NCBI GenBank assembly: GCA_013178015.1
Contig: JABLXR010000016.1
Coordinates: 59,906-123,905 of the forward strand
Direction of reading: 5' to 3'
DNA: 64,000 bases
Source of the DNA: Anaerolineae bacterium
Lineage (GTDB): Bacteria; Chloroflexota; Anaerolineae; DRVO01
In this document: piece by piece, positions 35,435 through 43,697 of the stretch
How positions within the stretch are numbered: position 1 is the stretch's first letter
Layout of the letters: each line of letters begins with the position of its first letter
The notes under the pieces: generated by a model
Database searches by the model: none
What the model saw: only the letters and a program-made list of their open reading frames with translations
Told to the model about the DNA's origin: nothing
Position numbers and translations under genes: made by a program

Positions 35435-35926
35435 TCACCGCTGCTCCTCTGGTGGAAGGGTGAGCCGCATCTCCTCGAAGGAGTAAGTGCGGTTCACGAA
35501 GTCCTTGCGGAGCGGGTGACCGGGGAAGCCCTCCCAGAGCAGGATCCGCTCCAACTTGGGATGCCCCTCAAACACGACGCCGAACAGGTCGTAGACCTCC
35601 CGCTCCTGGAAGTTGGCGCCCTCCCACACCCCCGTCACCGAGGGCAGACGCGGATCTGCCTTGTCCTCCAATCGCACCTTGAGGGCCAGAGGGGGCCCGG
35701 GATCGGCGGTGGAGTAGAGATGGTAGACGACTTCGAAGCACTCGGGCCGGTCCACCGCCGTCAGGTTGGACAACAGATCGTACCCCCGCTCGTCGCGCAG
35801 GAACCGGGCCACCTCCACCAGGTGGCCCCGGTCCAGAATCAGGGTGAAATCAATGCCCTCCGGGTGCTCCAGCACTCCCTCAGGGAAGCGCTCGCGGAGC
35901 ATGTCGAGCGTCTGCTCGTGGTTCAA
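35435..35926 (-). CDS. nuoC: NADH-quinone oxidoreductase subunit C
   Basis: A 163-aa 30-kDa homologue. Key motif EREVYDLFGVVFEGHPKLERILLWEGFPGHPLRKDF lies near residues 110-145. The reading frame is open upstream, but the gene starts at TTG 35926, with AAGGAGGAG just before it and a 4-nt TTGA overlap with the nuoB stop; nuoC is a separate gene, not fused to nuoD. Confidence 0.96.
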   Translation of the reverse strand: MNHEQTLDMLRERFPEGVLEHPEGIDFTLILDRGHLVEVARFLRDERGYDLLSNLTAVDRPECFEVVYHLYSTADPGPPLALKVRLEDKADPRLPSVTGVWEGANFQEREVYDLFGVVFEGHPKLERILLWEGFPGHPLRKDFVNRTYSFEEMRLTLPPEEQR

Positions 35927-36468
35927 GCCTGCTCCTCCTTCCGGTACCAAGACACCGTCCTGACCGACTGCTGCCCCACCATCTCGTGGAGCTTGGTGAA
36001 GGCGTAGATCAGCGCCTCCGGCCGAGGGGGGCAGCCCGGAAGGTAGATGTCCACCGGGATGAGGTCGCTGGCGCCCTGCACCACGGCGTACGACTTGAAG
36101 GTGCCTCCAGCCACGGTGCAGGTGCCCATGGCGATAGCGTACTTGGGCTCCGGCATCTGATTCCAGATGCGCAGCACCTGAGGCGCCATCTTGTGGGTGA
36201 TGGTGCCGCTCAGTATCAGCAGGTCCGCCTGCCTGGGGGAAGCGAAGGGAATGTCCATTCCCAACCGCCCGTAGTCGTAGCGCGACGCTCCCGCGGCAAT
36301 CATCTCGAGGGCGCAGCAAGCGAGGCCGAACGTGAGCGGCCACATGGAACGGCGGCGAGCCCAATTGTAGGCCGCGTCCACAGTAGTCAGCAGCACGTTG
36401 CGTCGCCAGTCCTCGGGGACCAGCGTCTCCGGAACCGTCAGGGTGTGATGCAGCTCCCGATCCGACAT
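35923..36468 (-). CDS. nuoB: NADH-quinone oxidoreductase subunit B
   Basis: The 181-aa N2 cluster subunit. Cys ligands are present in LACCALEM, GTCTVAGG and LPGCPPRPEA. Homology starts at the ATG 36468 (AAAGGG 7 nt upstream), with no need for the longer open frame. Its 3' end overlaps nuoC. Confidence 0.96.
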   Translation of the reverse strand: MSDRELHHTLTVPETLVPEDWRRNVLLTTVDAAYNWARRRSMWPLTFGLACCALEMIAAGASRYDYGRLGMDIPFASPRQADLLILSGTITHKMAPQVLRIWNQMPEPKYAIAMGTCTVAGGTFKSYAVVQGASDLIPVDIYLPGCPPRPEALIYAFTKLHEMVGQQSVRTVSWYRKEEQA

Positions 36469-36485
36469 GGCTGTGCCCTTTCCCG

Positions 36486-36845
36486 TTACACCCACCGCAA
36501 GTCGCCCTTGGCCCAGGCATAGGCCAGGCCGAAGGCCAGTATGCCGACGAAGACGAACCCCTCCAGGAGAGCGAAAAGCCCCAGGCGGTTGTAGGCCACT
36601 GCCCACGGATAGAGGAACATCGTCTCCACATCGAAGAGAACGAAGAGGAAAGCGTAGATGTAGTACTGCGCCCGGAAGCGAACCCAAGCCTGCCCCCGAG
36701 GTGTCATGCCACTCTCGTAGGTGGTGGCCTTCTCCCTAGTGGGACGCTTCGGCCTGAGGAAGTAAGCTACACTGAAGGCAAGAAAGGGAAACAAGATGGC
36801 CACCAACACGAAGACGACGAGAAAGGCGGTATTGGGGGTCACCAT
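36486..36845 (-). CDS. nuoA: NADH-quinone oxidoreductase subunit A
   Basis: A 119-aa subunit with three TM helices; YESGMTPRGQAWVRFRAQYYI and the acidic FLVFDVETMFLYPWA segment (present as LFDVETMFLYPWA) are conserved. It starts the operon at 36845; the nuo promoter at 36885 precedes it. Confidence 0.94.
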   Translation of the reverse strand: MVTPNTAFLVVFVLVAILFPFLAFSVAYFLRPKRPTREKATTYESGMTPRGQAWVRFRAQYYIYAFLFVLFDVETMFLYPWAVAYNRLGLFALLEGFVFVGILAFGLAYAWAKGDLRWV

Positions 36846-36884
36846 TGCCCTCCTTCGTTTCTCTTGGCGGGGAAGACCTCACAG

Positions 36885-36912
36885 ATTGTATCACAGAATC
36901 ACAAGCCCGCAA
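36885..36912 (-). promoter_or_regulatory. Candidate promoter of the nuo operon
   Basis: On the minus strand, TTGCGG (36912-36907), 16-bp spacer and TACAAT (36890-36885), about 40 nt before nuoA. The -10 matches 5 of 6. Confidence 0.45.
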
Positions 36913-36944
36913 CTGCGTCTCGCCCTACGTTTGGGGCTTTCGCA

Positions 36945-37067
36945 AAGTCCTGTGGCAGGCCACCGGGGATGGCTATCGGAGAATACTGCGGGCGAACACG
37001 AGGTTCGCCCCTACGGCCAGGGCGCTGTCGAAGTCCTGGGGGAGGCCACCAGAGGTGACTGTCGGAG
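36945..37067. repeat. 37-bp imperfect direct repeats flanking a GGGCGAAC hairpin (36846-37428 gap)
   Basis: Copies at 36945-36981 and 37031-37067, 86 bp apart, match at about 30 of 37 positions and share AAGTCCTG, AGGCCACC and TCGGAG. Between them is a perfect 8-bp hairpin GGGCGAAC-ACGAG-GTTCGCCC (36990-37010). The rest of the 583-bp gap, including 37205-37428, has no gene or clear signal besides the nuo promoter. Confidence 0.6.
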
Positions 37068-37428
37068 CCAGGCTGGGCGCTGTCGGACGCTGCATCGCCT
37101 CTGTTCCCTGCCTGCTGGCTGGCCGGTGGTGGTTCCTGGCCCGCGCCAGATGGCAGCTCGCCCAACGCTGGCACGACTTTGAGAAGGCCCTAGCCCCACG
37201 TTAGGACCCCAGGAGTCCCGGGCCTGCAGACGCCTGGCGTCCCGCGCCGAGCCGGCCTCGTTGCTGCCCGGGTCCGCCCCGCCATCCGACGCCTCATGCA
37301 CCCTGCCGGCGCCCCCTCTGGGGCAGGATTAGGCCTACACTGCCATTGCAGGCAGGTAGCCGGCACAAGTGTGCGAGCAGTGTGCCAGTACCTCCTTGGG
37401 AAGGGGTTAGGTCCCGCCAGGCCCCGCT

Positions 37429-38553
37429 CTAGGCTCGGCCGCGACGGCCTCGGGGCAGCACTATCAGCAGGCCGAACCCGGCGATCAGCACTCCCACCAC
37501 GGCCACGATGAACCACATGGACCCGAAGAAGCCCGATTCGGCGGGGCTGGCGCCCGCATCAACACGCGCCGGCGCACCCGTCGACGCGGGCGTGCCCTCC
37601 GCCGCCAGCGCCTGCTTCACCGGGGTGTGGGTTGCCGTGGCTCCATCTGCGCTTCCTCGGATGGTCTCGGGTACGGGGGTAGCCGTGAGGGGGGTGGCCC
37701 TAGCGGGCATGAGCGTAGGCGTGCCGATGGGCGAGTCCGACATGGCGACGACGCCGGCCTCCCGGGTCGGCGGGGATAGGGGAGACTGAGACCAGGTGCC
37801 GCTCTCTGAAGGCTGGCCCTCTGGGGTGACGGTGTCTTCCTGGGAGGCTGCGCTCTCGGTGCCCACGTCGAGGGTAGCCGTCGGCTCGGGTGGTGGGGTG
37901 GCAGTAGCCGGCTCGGTGGGCACCTCGGTGGGAGTCGGTTCGAGAGTGGCGGTGGGCGTGGGCTCGGCGAGCTCAGTCGTGGGGGTAGCCGAGGCCTCCG
38001 GCGGCGCCGGCACATCGCCCACGTACACCGTCGCCATTCGGGTGCGGGCGGGAGCACGGGCCAGCTCGGCGTCGAACAGGATGACCGAGCTCACCTTGAC
38101 CGGTACCTCGCCCTCTGCCTTCCCCCTGACCCTGAAGGTGGCCAGCACCCCTTCTCCGCTGGCCCCCTCCCGAGGTGCCTCCTGGGTGAAAGCCAGAGCT
38201 ACGAACCCCCGTTCGTTGTCCGCTTCGTTGTTCAGGACGATGTCGGGCTCCAGGAAGCCACCCACGAAAGTGGCTTGCACTCCTTCTTGGGCGGGGTCAT
38301 CGTCCAGGACCTCCAGCAGTCTGGCATCGAACTCAGCCTGCATCTCCAGAGCATACAGGTTGGTGGCCCCACGCACTACCACCTGTAGGGTGACCTCCTC
38401 GCCCACTCCGATGCGGATCTGAGCCGGCTCCAGGCTGATGGTGGCCACCTCCTGTGCCGCGGCCGACACCGGCCCCATCAGCGCTAGCGCCCAGAAGAGC
38501 GCCACCCACACCAACCACCTAACGATCGCGCTCACTCCACCACTGCGCCTCAT
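37429..38553 (-). CDS. Secreted cohesin-domain protein with Thr/Pro stalk and C-terminal membrane anchor
   Basis: A 374-aa surface protein. An N-terminal signal peptide ends near SAAAQE, followed by a cohesin-like beta-sandwich (ISLEPAQIRIGVGEEVTLQVVV through TRMATVYVGD, about residues 35-165), with the typical dockerin-fold-binding ALEMQAEFD and FTQEAPREGASGEGVLATFRV segments. A TPT-rich stalk of about 120 residues follows, then a TM helix (WFIVAVVGVLIAGFGLLIVL) and RGRRGRA. I see no dockerin protein in the window. ATG 38553 vs GTG 38559 is uncertain. It is separated from the upstream operon by terminator hairpins. Confidence 0.7.
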   Translation of the reverse strand: MRRSGGVSAIVRWLVWVALFWALALMGPVSAAAQEVATISLEPAQIRIGVGEEVTLQVVVRGATNLYALEMQAEFDARLLEVLDDDPAQEGVQATFVGGFLEPDIVLNNEADNERGFVALAFTQEAPREGASGEGVLATFRVRGKAEGEVPVKVSSVILFDAELARAPARTRMATVYVGDVPAPPEASATPTTELAEPTPTATLEPTPTEVPTEPATATPPPEPTATLDVGTESAASQEDTVTPEGQPSESGTWSQSPLSPPTREAGVVAMSDSPIGTPTLMPARATPLTATPVPETIRGSADGATATHTPVKQALAAEGTPASTGAPARVDAGASPAESGFFGSMWFIVAVVGVLIAGFGLLIVLPRGRRGRA

Positions 38554-38786
38554 CACCACACACTCCCGCGCGCCAGAATGGATCCCGTGTCCCCGTGGCC
38601 CTGCCTGCGGTCACCCAACCCAAGGTTACACGTACTCCGCCGGCGGCGCTAGCGAGCGCTGGCATATCCGCCGACTGGAGCAACCGGGCGGATCGGCGTC
38701 GTGCCGGGGACCGAGGGGCGTGTCGGGACCCATCCGGTGCCGAAGGGTGGGGACGTGCGAAGGACGCGTGAAAGAAAGAAAGCATA

Positions 38787-38806
38787 CCGGAGGGTGAACC
38801 CTCCGG
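38787..38806 (-). terminator. Intrinsic terminator of the secretion operon
   Basis: CCGGAGGG-TGAA-CCCTCCGG, 8-bp stem and tetraloop, followed on the minus strand by TATGCTTTCTTTCTTTC. The T-rich tail makes this a good terminator, about 160 nt past the Pro/Thr-rich gene. The 411-bp gap 38554-38964 otherwise shows the second hairpin and GC-rich sequence only. Confidence 0.7.
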
Positions 38807-38818
38807 CTACCTAGGCCA

Positions 38819-38838
38819 AGCCCGCCCTCCGGCGGGCT
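38819..38838 (-). terminator. Second hairpin preceding the terminator
   Basis: AGCCCGCC-CTCC-GGCGGGCT, 8-bp stem and 4-nt loop, 13 bp from the first hairpin. No T-run directly follows on minus, so its role is supportive. Confidence 0.5.
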
Positions 38839-38964
38839 CACGAGTCAGCCAGCGAAGGCCGGCTTCGCAGGATCTAGCACGCGGGCCTACCCCGTGCGGT
38901 GCCCGCGCGGCGCCCGTGCGAGGAACCGCCACCCGCATCCGTATCACACGCGCTCGCCCACGGA

Positions 38965-40965
38965 TCAGCCCTGATCGCCATCGTCTCCAGTGACCGGGTC
39001 GGCGGTCGGGGTCGGTGGCTCGGGCGTCGGAGTGAGAGGCACGGGCGTATCTGTCGGCGGCACCGGAGTAGGCGTCGGCGGCTCGGGTGTGGGTGTGGGC
39101 GGCACCGGAGTAGGCGTCGGCGGCTCGGGTGTGGGTGTGGGCGGCTCGGGCGTAGGCGTCGGTGGGGCCGGCGTCTCGGTCGGGGGTACCGGCGTGGGCG
39201 TCGGAGGCACCGGCGTCTCAGTGGGTGGCACCGGTGTATCAGAGGGTGGAACCAGGGTAGGCGTGGGCGGCACAGGGGTGTCCGTCGACGGGACCGCAGT
39301 GGGCGTGGGGGTCCCGGTGGGCGTGGGCGAGGCCGCTTGGGTGGGCATCGGCGTGGAGGTCGGCGTCGCGGAAGGCGGCTCGGGCGCCGGAGTGGCCGTC
39401 GGGACGGGCGTGGCCGTGGCCTCGGGCGTCGCCGTCGGCTCCACCGTGGGCACCGGCTCCGGCGTGGGCGAGGGCACCGTCGTGGCGGTCGGAGTAGGCA
39501 GGGGCGGCGCCTCCCCGGGAGTGGGTGTGGGCGTCTCCCAATCGGCAACCGGTGTCTGGGTCGCCGTCGCCGTCTCGGCGGAGGTCGGCTCGGTCACGGG
39601 CGTGTCCGTTGCCAGCACTGGCTCGGTAGGCGTCGGCTCGAGCGTCGCCGTAGCCGTCGGCTCCTCGGTGGGAACCTCCGCCGGCTCGGTGGCCGTGGGA
39701 GCGGGCAGCGTCTCGGTCGCGGTAGGCGCGACCGTGGCTGTGGGCGGAGACTGGGCGCCGGCGGGAAGGGGCAGGAGTTCGAACGTCAGCGGACCGAGCA
39801 GGTTATTGCCCCGGCTGACCTCCTCTATCTCCTCCACTTCGAGCCACGGGGCGTTGACCAGCACCCAGATCGTGTGACTCCCGGGCGCCAGCAGCACTTG
39901 CCCCCCATCCTCCGGTAGGAGCGCAGTGGCCCCGGCGTCGGAGTCGCCGTGCAGTACCAGCCGGGCCCGCGCACCGGCCTCCAGCCCAGGCACCAGCCAG
40001 TAGGCCGAGGGCGCGTCCGAGGGCGCGGGGGGCTGGGCCAGGTCGAAGTACACCGCCACCCCGAATCCGACGGCAGCGCCTGGACCGCCGTTGGCGATCG
40101 TCAGCTCCAGGTCCACCTCCCACCCTTCAGCCTGCGCCTCCAGAGGGCGGACGAAGGCCCGGGAGGGCCTCAGGTCGGGCAGGGGCGCCGGCACGGTGGG
40201 CTCGACCTCCTGCGGCGTCGGCACGGCGGTGTCAGTGATGCCGACCGTCGGGGAGGCCGGGGCAGGCTCGGCAGTCCCTTCGGGCGCCGCCGTCTCGGTG
40301 GCCTCACGCGTGGGCGTGGGGGTGGCGGTGGGCACCGGCGTCGGCGTGGGTGTGGCTGCGACCGTGGCAGTGGGGGCGGTGTCGAGCTCCGGCGCTGCGC
40401 CGGCCTCGGGATCGACGAGCCTGACCGTGTCCCTGCCGGCGAAGGGCCGGCCGTCCACCAGCCCCGAGACGGTGAAGACGACGTCCGCCGGAGGTTGGAT
40501 GTCCGCCACCAGGCCGATCACCGCCGCCCGGTCGAAGGTGACCTTGAGGTCGGGGATGCCGTCCTTGTCGGCGTCGCCCACCTTAGGCTTGCCCCCGCCG
40601 GGAAGACCGTCGGGAGGCACACATCCGCCAGCGAAGGGCTCCTGGAGGCAGAGAAGGAGGGTGGTCACGTCTATCTGGGCCACGTCGTGCTCTGGCGGGA
40701 GCTCGATGAAGGCGGTGACGGGGGAGCCCTGGCTCTTCTTCTCCAGCGACTCGGGCTTGAGGTCGAGGTCGGCGGCGATGGCGGTGGGTTCGGGTGTGGC
40801 GGTGGGAGTGCATGCAGGAGTGGATGTCGCGGTAGGCAGCTGTACCGTCACATCAATGACGAACGCCTGGATGCAGCCGCCATTCACCGCAAGCGAGGCG
40901 GCCGATGCCGTGACTGCGGTCATGGCCATCACGAACAGCAGGACGGCCGCCAGACGCCGGAGCAC
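38965..40965 (-). CDS. Large secreted Pro/Thr-rich protein with CARDB-like domain
   Basis: A 666-aa protein in four parts: a signal peptide (cleavage near TASA-AS, residue 22); a domain at residues ~63-187 with a calcium-like loop DADKDGIPD; a TPTPxP linker; a CARDB-like beta domain (~262-400: [35 protein letters not shown]); and a ~265-residue [14 protein letters not shown] tail. No sortase or TM anchor is seen. After cleavage the mature protein begins [12 protein letters not shown], like the small secreted protein at 42769. It starts 3 bp after the signal peptidase gene, so it is co-transcribed. Confidence 0.7.
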   Translation of the reverse strand: MLRRLAAVLLFVMAMTAVTASAASLAVNGGCIQAFVIDVTVQLPTATSTPACTPTATPEPTAIAADLDLKPESLEKKSQGSPVTAFIELPPEHDVAQIDVTTLLLCLQEPFAGGCVPPDGLPGGGKPKVGDADKDGIPDLKVTFDRAAVIGLVADIQPPADVVFTVSGLVDGRPFAGRDTVRLVDPEAGAAPELDTAPTATVAATPTPTPVPTATPTPTREATETAAPEGTAEPAPASPTVGITDTAVPTPQEVEPTVPAPLPDLRPSRAFVRPLEAQAEGWEVDLELTIANGGPGAAVGFGVAVYFDLAQPPAPSDAPSAYWLVPGLEAGARARLVLHGDSDAGATALLPEDGGQVLLAPGSHTIWVLVNAPWLEVEEIEEVSRGNNLLGPLTFELLPLPAGAQSPPTATVAPTATETLPAPTATEPAEVPTEEPTATATLEPTPTEPVLATDTPVTEPTSAETATATQTPVADWETPTPTPGEAPPLPTPTATTVPSPTPEPVPTVEPTATPEATATPVPTATPAPEPPSATPTSTPMPTQAASPTPTGTPTPTAVPSTDTPVPPTPTLVPPSDTPVPPTETPVPPTPTPVPPTETPAPPTPTPEPPTPTPEPPTPTPVPPTPTPEPPTPTPVPPTDTPVPLTPTPEPPTPTADPVTGDDGDQG
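38968..39756. repeat. Coding low-complexity tandem repeat (PTPTPEPP)
   Basis: The 3' ~790 bp of the preceding gene encodes 8-10-residue Pro/Thr periods; DNA copies around 39000-39260 are nearly identical 30-36-bp units such as GGCGTCGGCGGCTCGGG. Slippage variation is likely. Confidence 0.7.
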
Positions 40966-40968
40966 AGC

Positions 40969-42678
40969 CTAGCTCCTCTGCGACACGCGAGGCACCTCGT
41001 ACGTGTACACTACCTGGCCGTAGTGCACGAAGAAGAGATCACGCCCCGCCTCCACCAACTCGCACATGACCTGTCCGTCCCTCTCGGCAAGACGAGCGAG
41101 GTCCGCGATGCTGGCCATCCGGATGTGGCGGGCCCCACCGAAATCGGCCGACGACGCCTCGACGAGCAAGGAGCGATACCGGGCGCGGGCTCTGTCTGCC
41201 TCCGACAGCCCTAAGCCTCCGTACACAATCGCTGCCAACAGAGCGGAGAGCGCCCCCGTCACCCCCGCCCCCAGCTGAGAGAGACGGCGGAGATCGCCCA
41301 CCGGGGCCGAGAACCCGACGGCGCGCACCTCGGCCTCGCGTACCACCTGCTCGGCCTCGGTCTGCGCCTCCGAACGTTCTAGCCCAGGGTCAAGGGTGAT
41401 CTTGGTATCGGTCAGCTGCATGGTGAATGGGGGAGAGAACACCGTCTCAAATCGTCGCTCGCCTGCAATTCCCTCCACGCGCACAGTAGGGACGATGCGG
41501 ATTTGGTGGCTGCCCACACGAACGCCCGTCTCCGCTTCGACGGTCTGGATGAAAGAGATGATATCTGGGAAACTCACAGACAGATGAGCGTCAGCCGTGG
41601 TCCCGCCAAAAGGTTGGGGTGGCATCAGCTCGAACGTCTTGGTCCATGCCTCGCCCGACGCGATTTCCATGACAGCACCGATCTCACCTGACGCTTCTGT
41701 GTCACCGGTTGACCGGAGTTGATAGGAGAAGCGTAGATCGAGGATCTGGGCCAAGCGTGTTAGGACGGTATTCCCGGCCGCTCTCGTGTCAGGCGGGCTG
41801 TCCGGCCCCACTGGCCCAATGAGACCAGACGGGTACAGAGAGGACGAAGCCGTGCGGATGCTGTACGTGAAGGTACCCGTGTTCTCGTAGCGCAGTAGCA
41901 CGACGTTGTCCGTTCTAGTGAGCGGCTGGCGGTAGCTGTACACGCATAGGGAAGCCAAGCCCAGGGTGAGCAGACCGGCGCACACGAGCAACACCCGCGC
42001 TGTACGAAGGGCCACATGTGAGCGACGAGGGCCACGCTCTCTGGAGGTGAGCGTCGCGCTGTACCCCGCAGCTACGGAATGCCTCGACGGCGCTCCCCGC
42101 GATTCGCCCTCGGTTCCTGCATCGAGCTCTGTCACTTCGGCGTGCCCCCTCACTCTCTCGTCCGACCCGCCCGCGCCGTCCCCGGCGCGGCGTGCCAGCC
42201 ACCGGCGACCCCGTGCCCTGCGGCGCGTGCCTTCCTCGGTGACAGCGATGCCGACCAGCAGCGCGAACAGCCCGGCGTTGAGGGGCTTGCCGAGAAAGGC
42301 GAGAACGCGACCTGCCCGTGGAATGCGCAGCCACATGGCCCCAGAGATGTTCTCCGGCTTGGGTCGCCACGGGTCCGGGCTCTCCTTGTTGTCTCCCTGA
42401 GTGATATACCCTTCGTCCGCCGAGCCACCGACTATCCGGTGGATGACCTGGCCGCCCTGAACGGCAAAGCCGATCACGTCACCGTGTTCGTACGTCGCGT
42501 GTCGGTGCAGGACGGCCAGGTCGCCAGAGTGCAGCGCGGGCTCCATGCTGATCCCGGACACTATGACATAGCTCGTTGACCCGCCGAGTGCCGCCGGTCT
42601 CATCCAGACTACACAGACGGCGCCCAGAGCCACCGTAAGGGCACATAGTAGTCGCACGGGACGACTCTGATGCCGCAT
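40969..42678 (-). CDS. S26B signal peptidase fused to a DUF5305-like ectodomain
   Basis: A 569-aa membrane protein. N-terminal peptidase: TM helix, then SGISMEPALHSGD with catalytic Ser44, VIHRIVG with His80 in place of the bacterial Lys (SipW/archaeal/ER type), and TQGDNKESPDP with Asp96. A TM follows, then a basic, low-complexity linker, a second TM pair at about 200-225, and an exterior region resembling DUF5305 (FTYSIRTAS, WTKTFELMPPQPFGG, ETGVRVGSHQIRIVPTVRV). A cytoplasmic C-terminal part ends the protein. ATG 42678 is chosen; the open frame from GTG 42717 lies inside a hairpin. Confidence 0.75.
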   Translation of the reverse strand: MRHQSRPVRLLCALTVALGAVCVVWMRPAALGGSTSYVIVSGISMEPALHSGDLAVLHRHATYEHGDVIGFAVQGGQVIHRIVGGSADEGYITQGDNKESPDPWRPKPENISGAMWLRIPRAGRVLAFLGKPLNAGLFALLVGIAVTEEGTRRRARGRRWLARRAGDGAGGSDERVRGHAEVTELDAGTEGESRGAPSRHSVAAGYSATLTSRERGPRRSHVALRTARVLLVCAGLLTLGLASLCVYSYRQPLTRTDNVVLLRYENTGTFTYSIRTASSSLYPSGLIGPVGPDSPPDTRAAGNTVLTRLAQILDLRFSYQLRSTGDTEASGEIGAVMEIASGEAWTKTFELMPPQPFGGTTADAHLSVSFPDIISFIQTVEAETGVRVGSHQIRIVPTVRVEGIAGERRFETVFSPPFTMQLTDTKITLDPGLERSEAQTEAEQVVREAEVRAVGFSAPVGDLRRLSQLGAGVTGALSALLAAIVYGGLGLSEADRARARYRSLLVEASSADFGGARHIRMASIADLARLAERDGQVMCELVEAGRDLFFVHYGQVVYTYEVPRVSQRS

Positions 42679-42700
42679 TCCCCTCACTGCCACGCGTTCG

Positions 42701-42744
42701 CCCTGGGCCTCTCGCACCAGGTGCGCGGTGTCAGAGGCCCAGGG
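42701..42744 (-). promoter_or_regulatory. Intercistronic stem-loop before the signal peptidase gene
   Basis: A 12-bp perfect stem CCCTGGGCCTCT (42701-42712) and AGAGGCCCAGGG (42733-42744), with an inner CGCAC-CAG-GTGCG hairpin (42713-42725). No T-run follows, so it probably attenuates read-through or protects the upstream mRNA. Confidence 0.6.
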
Positions 42745-42768
42745 GCTACTGCACTCGTCAGCTCGAGC

Positions 42769-43233
42769 TCAGTGTTCACCCTCGATGTATAGCTCGATGC
42801 CGTAGATCGCCTGTGCGGGTACGCCGTGACCGCCAGAGACGTTGACCCCATTTGCGTCTGTCGGAGCAAGCTCTAGCTTGACCGTGCCCCCGCCGTCGGG
42901 GATGACGTATGCAGCCGGCACCACAGGAGCACCGCCATTCGTAAGGTTACCATTGGTACCGATCATCTGGCCGGTATCGCCCTCAATGCGGGCGACCATC
43001 CGGTTGCCGGCACACGCCGCATCGACGCCGTACACCTGGATTGAGGTAACAATGCCGTCATAGTTGACATTCCAGCTGACTGTCACCCCGTCATGATCGC
43101 AGACGAGCGCTGTGTCAGCCCCTGCCTGCACGGAACCACCTCCAACGCCCAGGTTGGCCGCTGAGGCGAAGGTGGCGCCCACTAGGACGGCCACAACCAC
43201 GACTAGAGATACAAGCCTGATAAGCCTAGACAT
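42769..43233 (-). CDS. Small secreted protein (SipW-dependent substrate-like)
   Basis: A 154-aa exported protein with no named family that I recognise. The signal peptide SLVVVVAVLVGATFASA ends at about residue 25; the mature N-terminus ANLGVGGGSVQAG parallels the Pro/Thr-rich protein at 38965. The mature domain (~130 aa) appears beta-rich with two Cys pairs possible. ATG 43233 has GGAGG about 5 nt upstream; the longer frame from 43422 has no support. As the first gene, with the strongest RBS, it is likely the major product (inference). Confidence 0.75.
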   Translation of the reverse strand: MSRLIRLVSLVVVVAVLVGATFASAANLGVGGGSVQAGADTALVCDHDGVTVSWNVNYDGIVTSIQVYGVDAACAGNRMVARIEGDTGQMIGTNGNLTNGGAPVVPAAYVIPDGGGTVKLELAPTDANGVNVSGGHGVPAQAIYGIELYIEGEH

Positions 43234-43630
43234 CGTTCCCTCCACTCGTCCTTTCGTACTGGTTGCCCTGAGACAGGCGCGACATCTGTGCCGCAATAGT
43301 GTCGCTCGCCAGGCGACATCTGGCCTTCCCCACCTCCTCACCCAGGGTCGCCGGGGTAAGGCCGGGCAGACAACGCGAGGACGCGCGCCTGACCTGCCTC
43401 GCCGCGGCCGCCAGGGCCGCACCGCTCACGGCGGCACGACCACCCGGACTTGGCCGGTCCCGCCGGGCAGCCGCGGGGCAGGAGCACGAGGAGGGATCCA
43501 CCGAGGGCGCCACTTGCGAACTGGACTGCAAGGGTTCACAATGGAGGCGCACAGGGAGGCCCACAAACCCACCCCGTGCACCGGCCTCGCGTGGCTGCCA
43601 CCATGCGGGGCCGTCTTTCACTCAAGCTTG
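43234..43630 (-). other. Long untranslated leader of the secretion operon
   Basis: If the promoter at 43631-43659 is used, the transcript has about 390 nt before ATG 43233. The region holds a 10-bp direct repeat GCGACATCTG (43279-43288, 43313-43322), a TGTCGC/GCGACA inverted pair (43300-43318), but no ORF that looks real. Confidence 0.4.
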
Positions 43631-43697
43631 ATACTACTGTATCACCTGAACGTCTTCAATACCTTACGAGCCCCAATGCATTAGAGAATCCTTAGAA
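43631..43697 (-). promoter_or_regulatory. Candidate promoter plus direct-repeat operator for the secretion operon
   Basis: On the minus strand, from the upstream end: TTCTAA-GGATT-CTCTAA (43697-43681), 21 bp, TTGAAG (43659-43654), 17-bp spacer, TAGTAT (43636-43631). The half-sites are 11 bp apart, one helical turn, as for OmpR-family regulators. The operator lies inside the 3' end of the regulator gene. Confidence 0.45.

Noticed and set aside
26637-36845. Hidden nuoE, nuoF or nuoG in the nuo cluster
   Set aside because: Every interval between nuo genes is under 55 bp and no further Fe-S or flavin motif appears.
38968-39756. CRISPR-like array
   Set aside because: The periodicity is continuous in the coding frame and encodes PTP repeats; there are no unique spacers.
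38899-39918. Open Arg/Gly-rich and Val/Gly-rich frames on the plus strand opposite the Pro/Thr-rich gene
   Set aside because: They are mirror translations of a low-complexity tandem repeat; no start signal or fold-like pattern exists, whereas the minus frame has a signal peptide and domains.
42679-42717. GTG 42717 as the signal peptidase start
   Set aside because: It lies within the 42701-42744 stem-loop and lacks a Shine-Dalgarno sequence; ATG 42678 begins right before the first TM helix.
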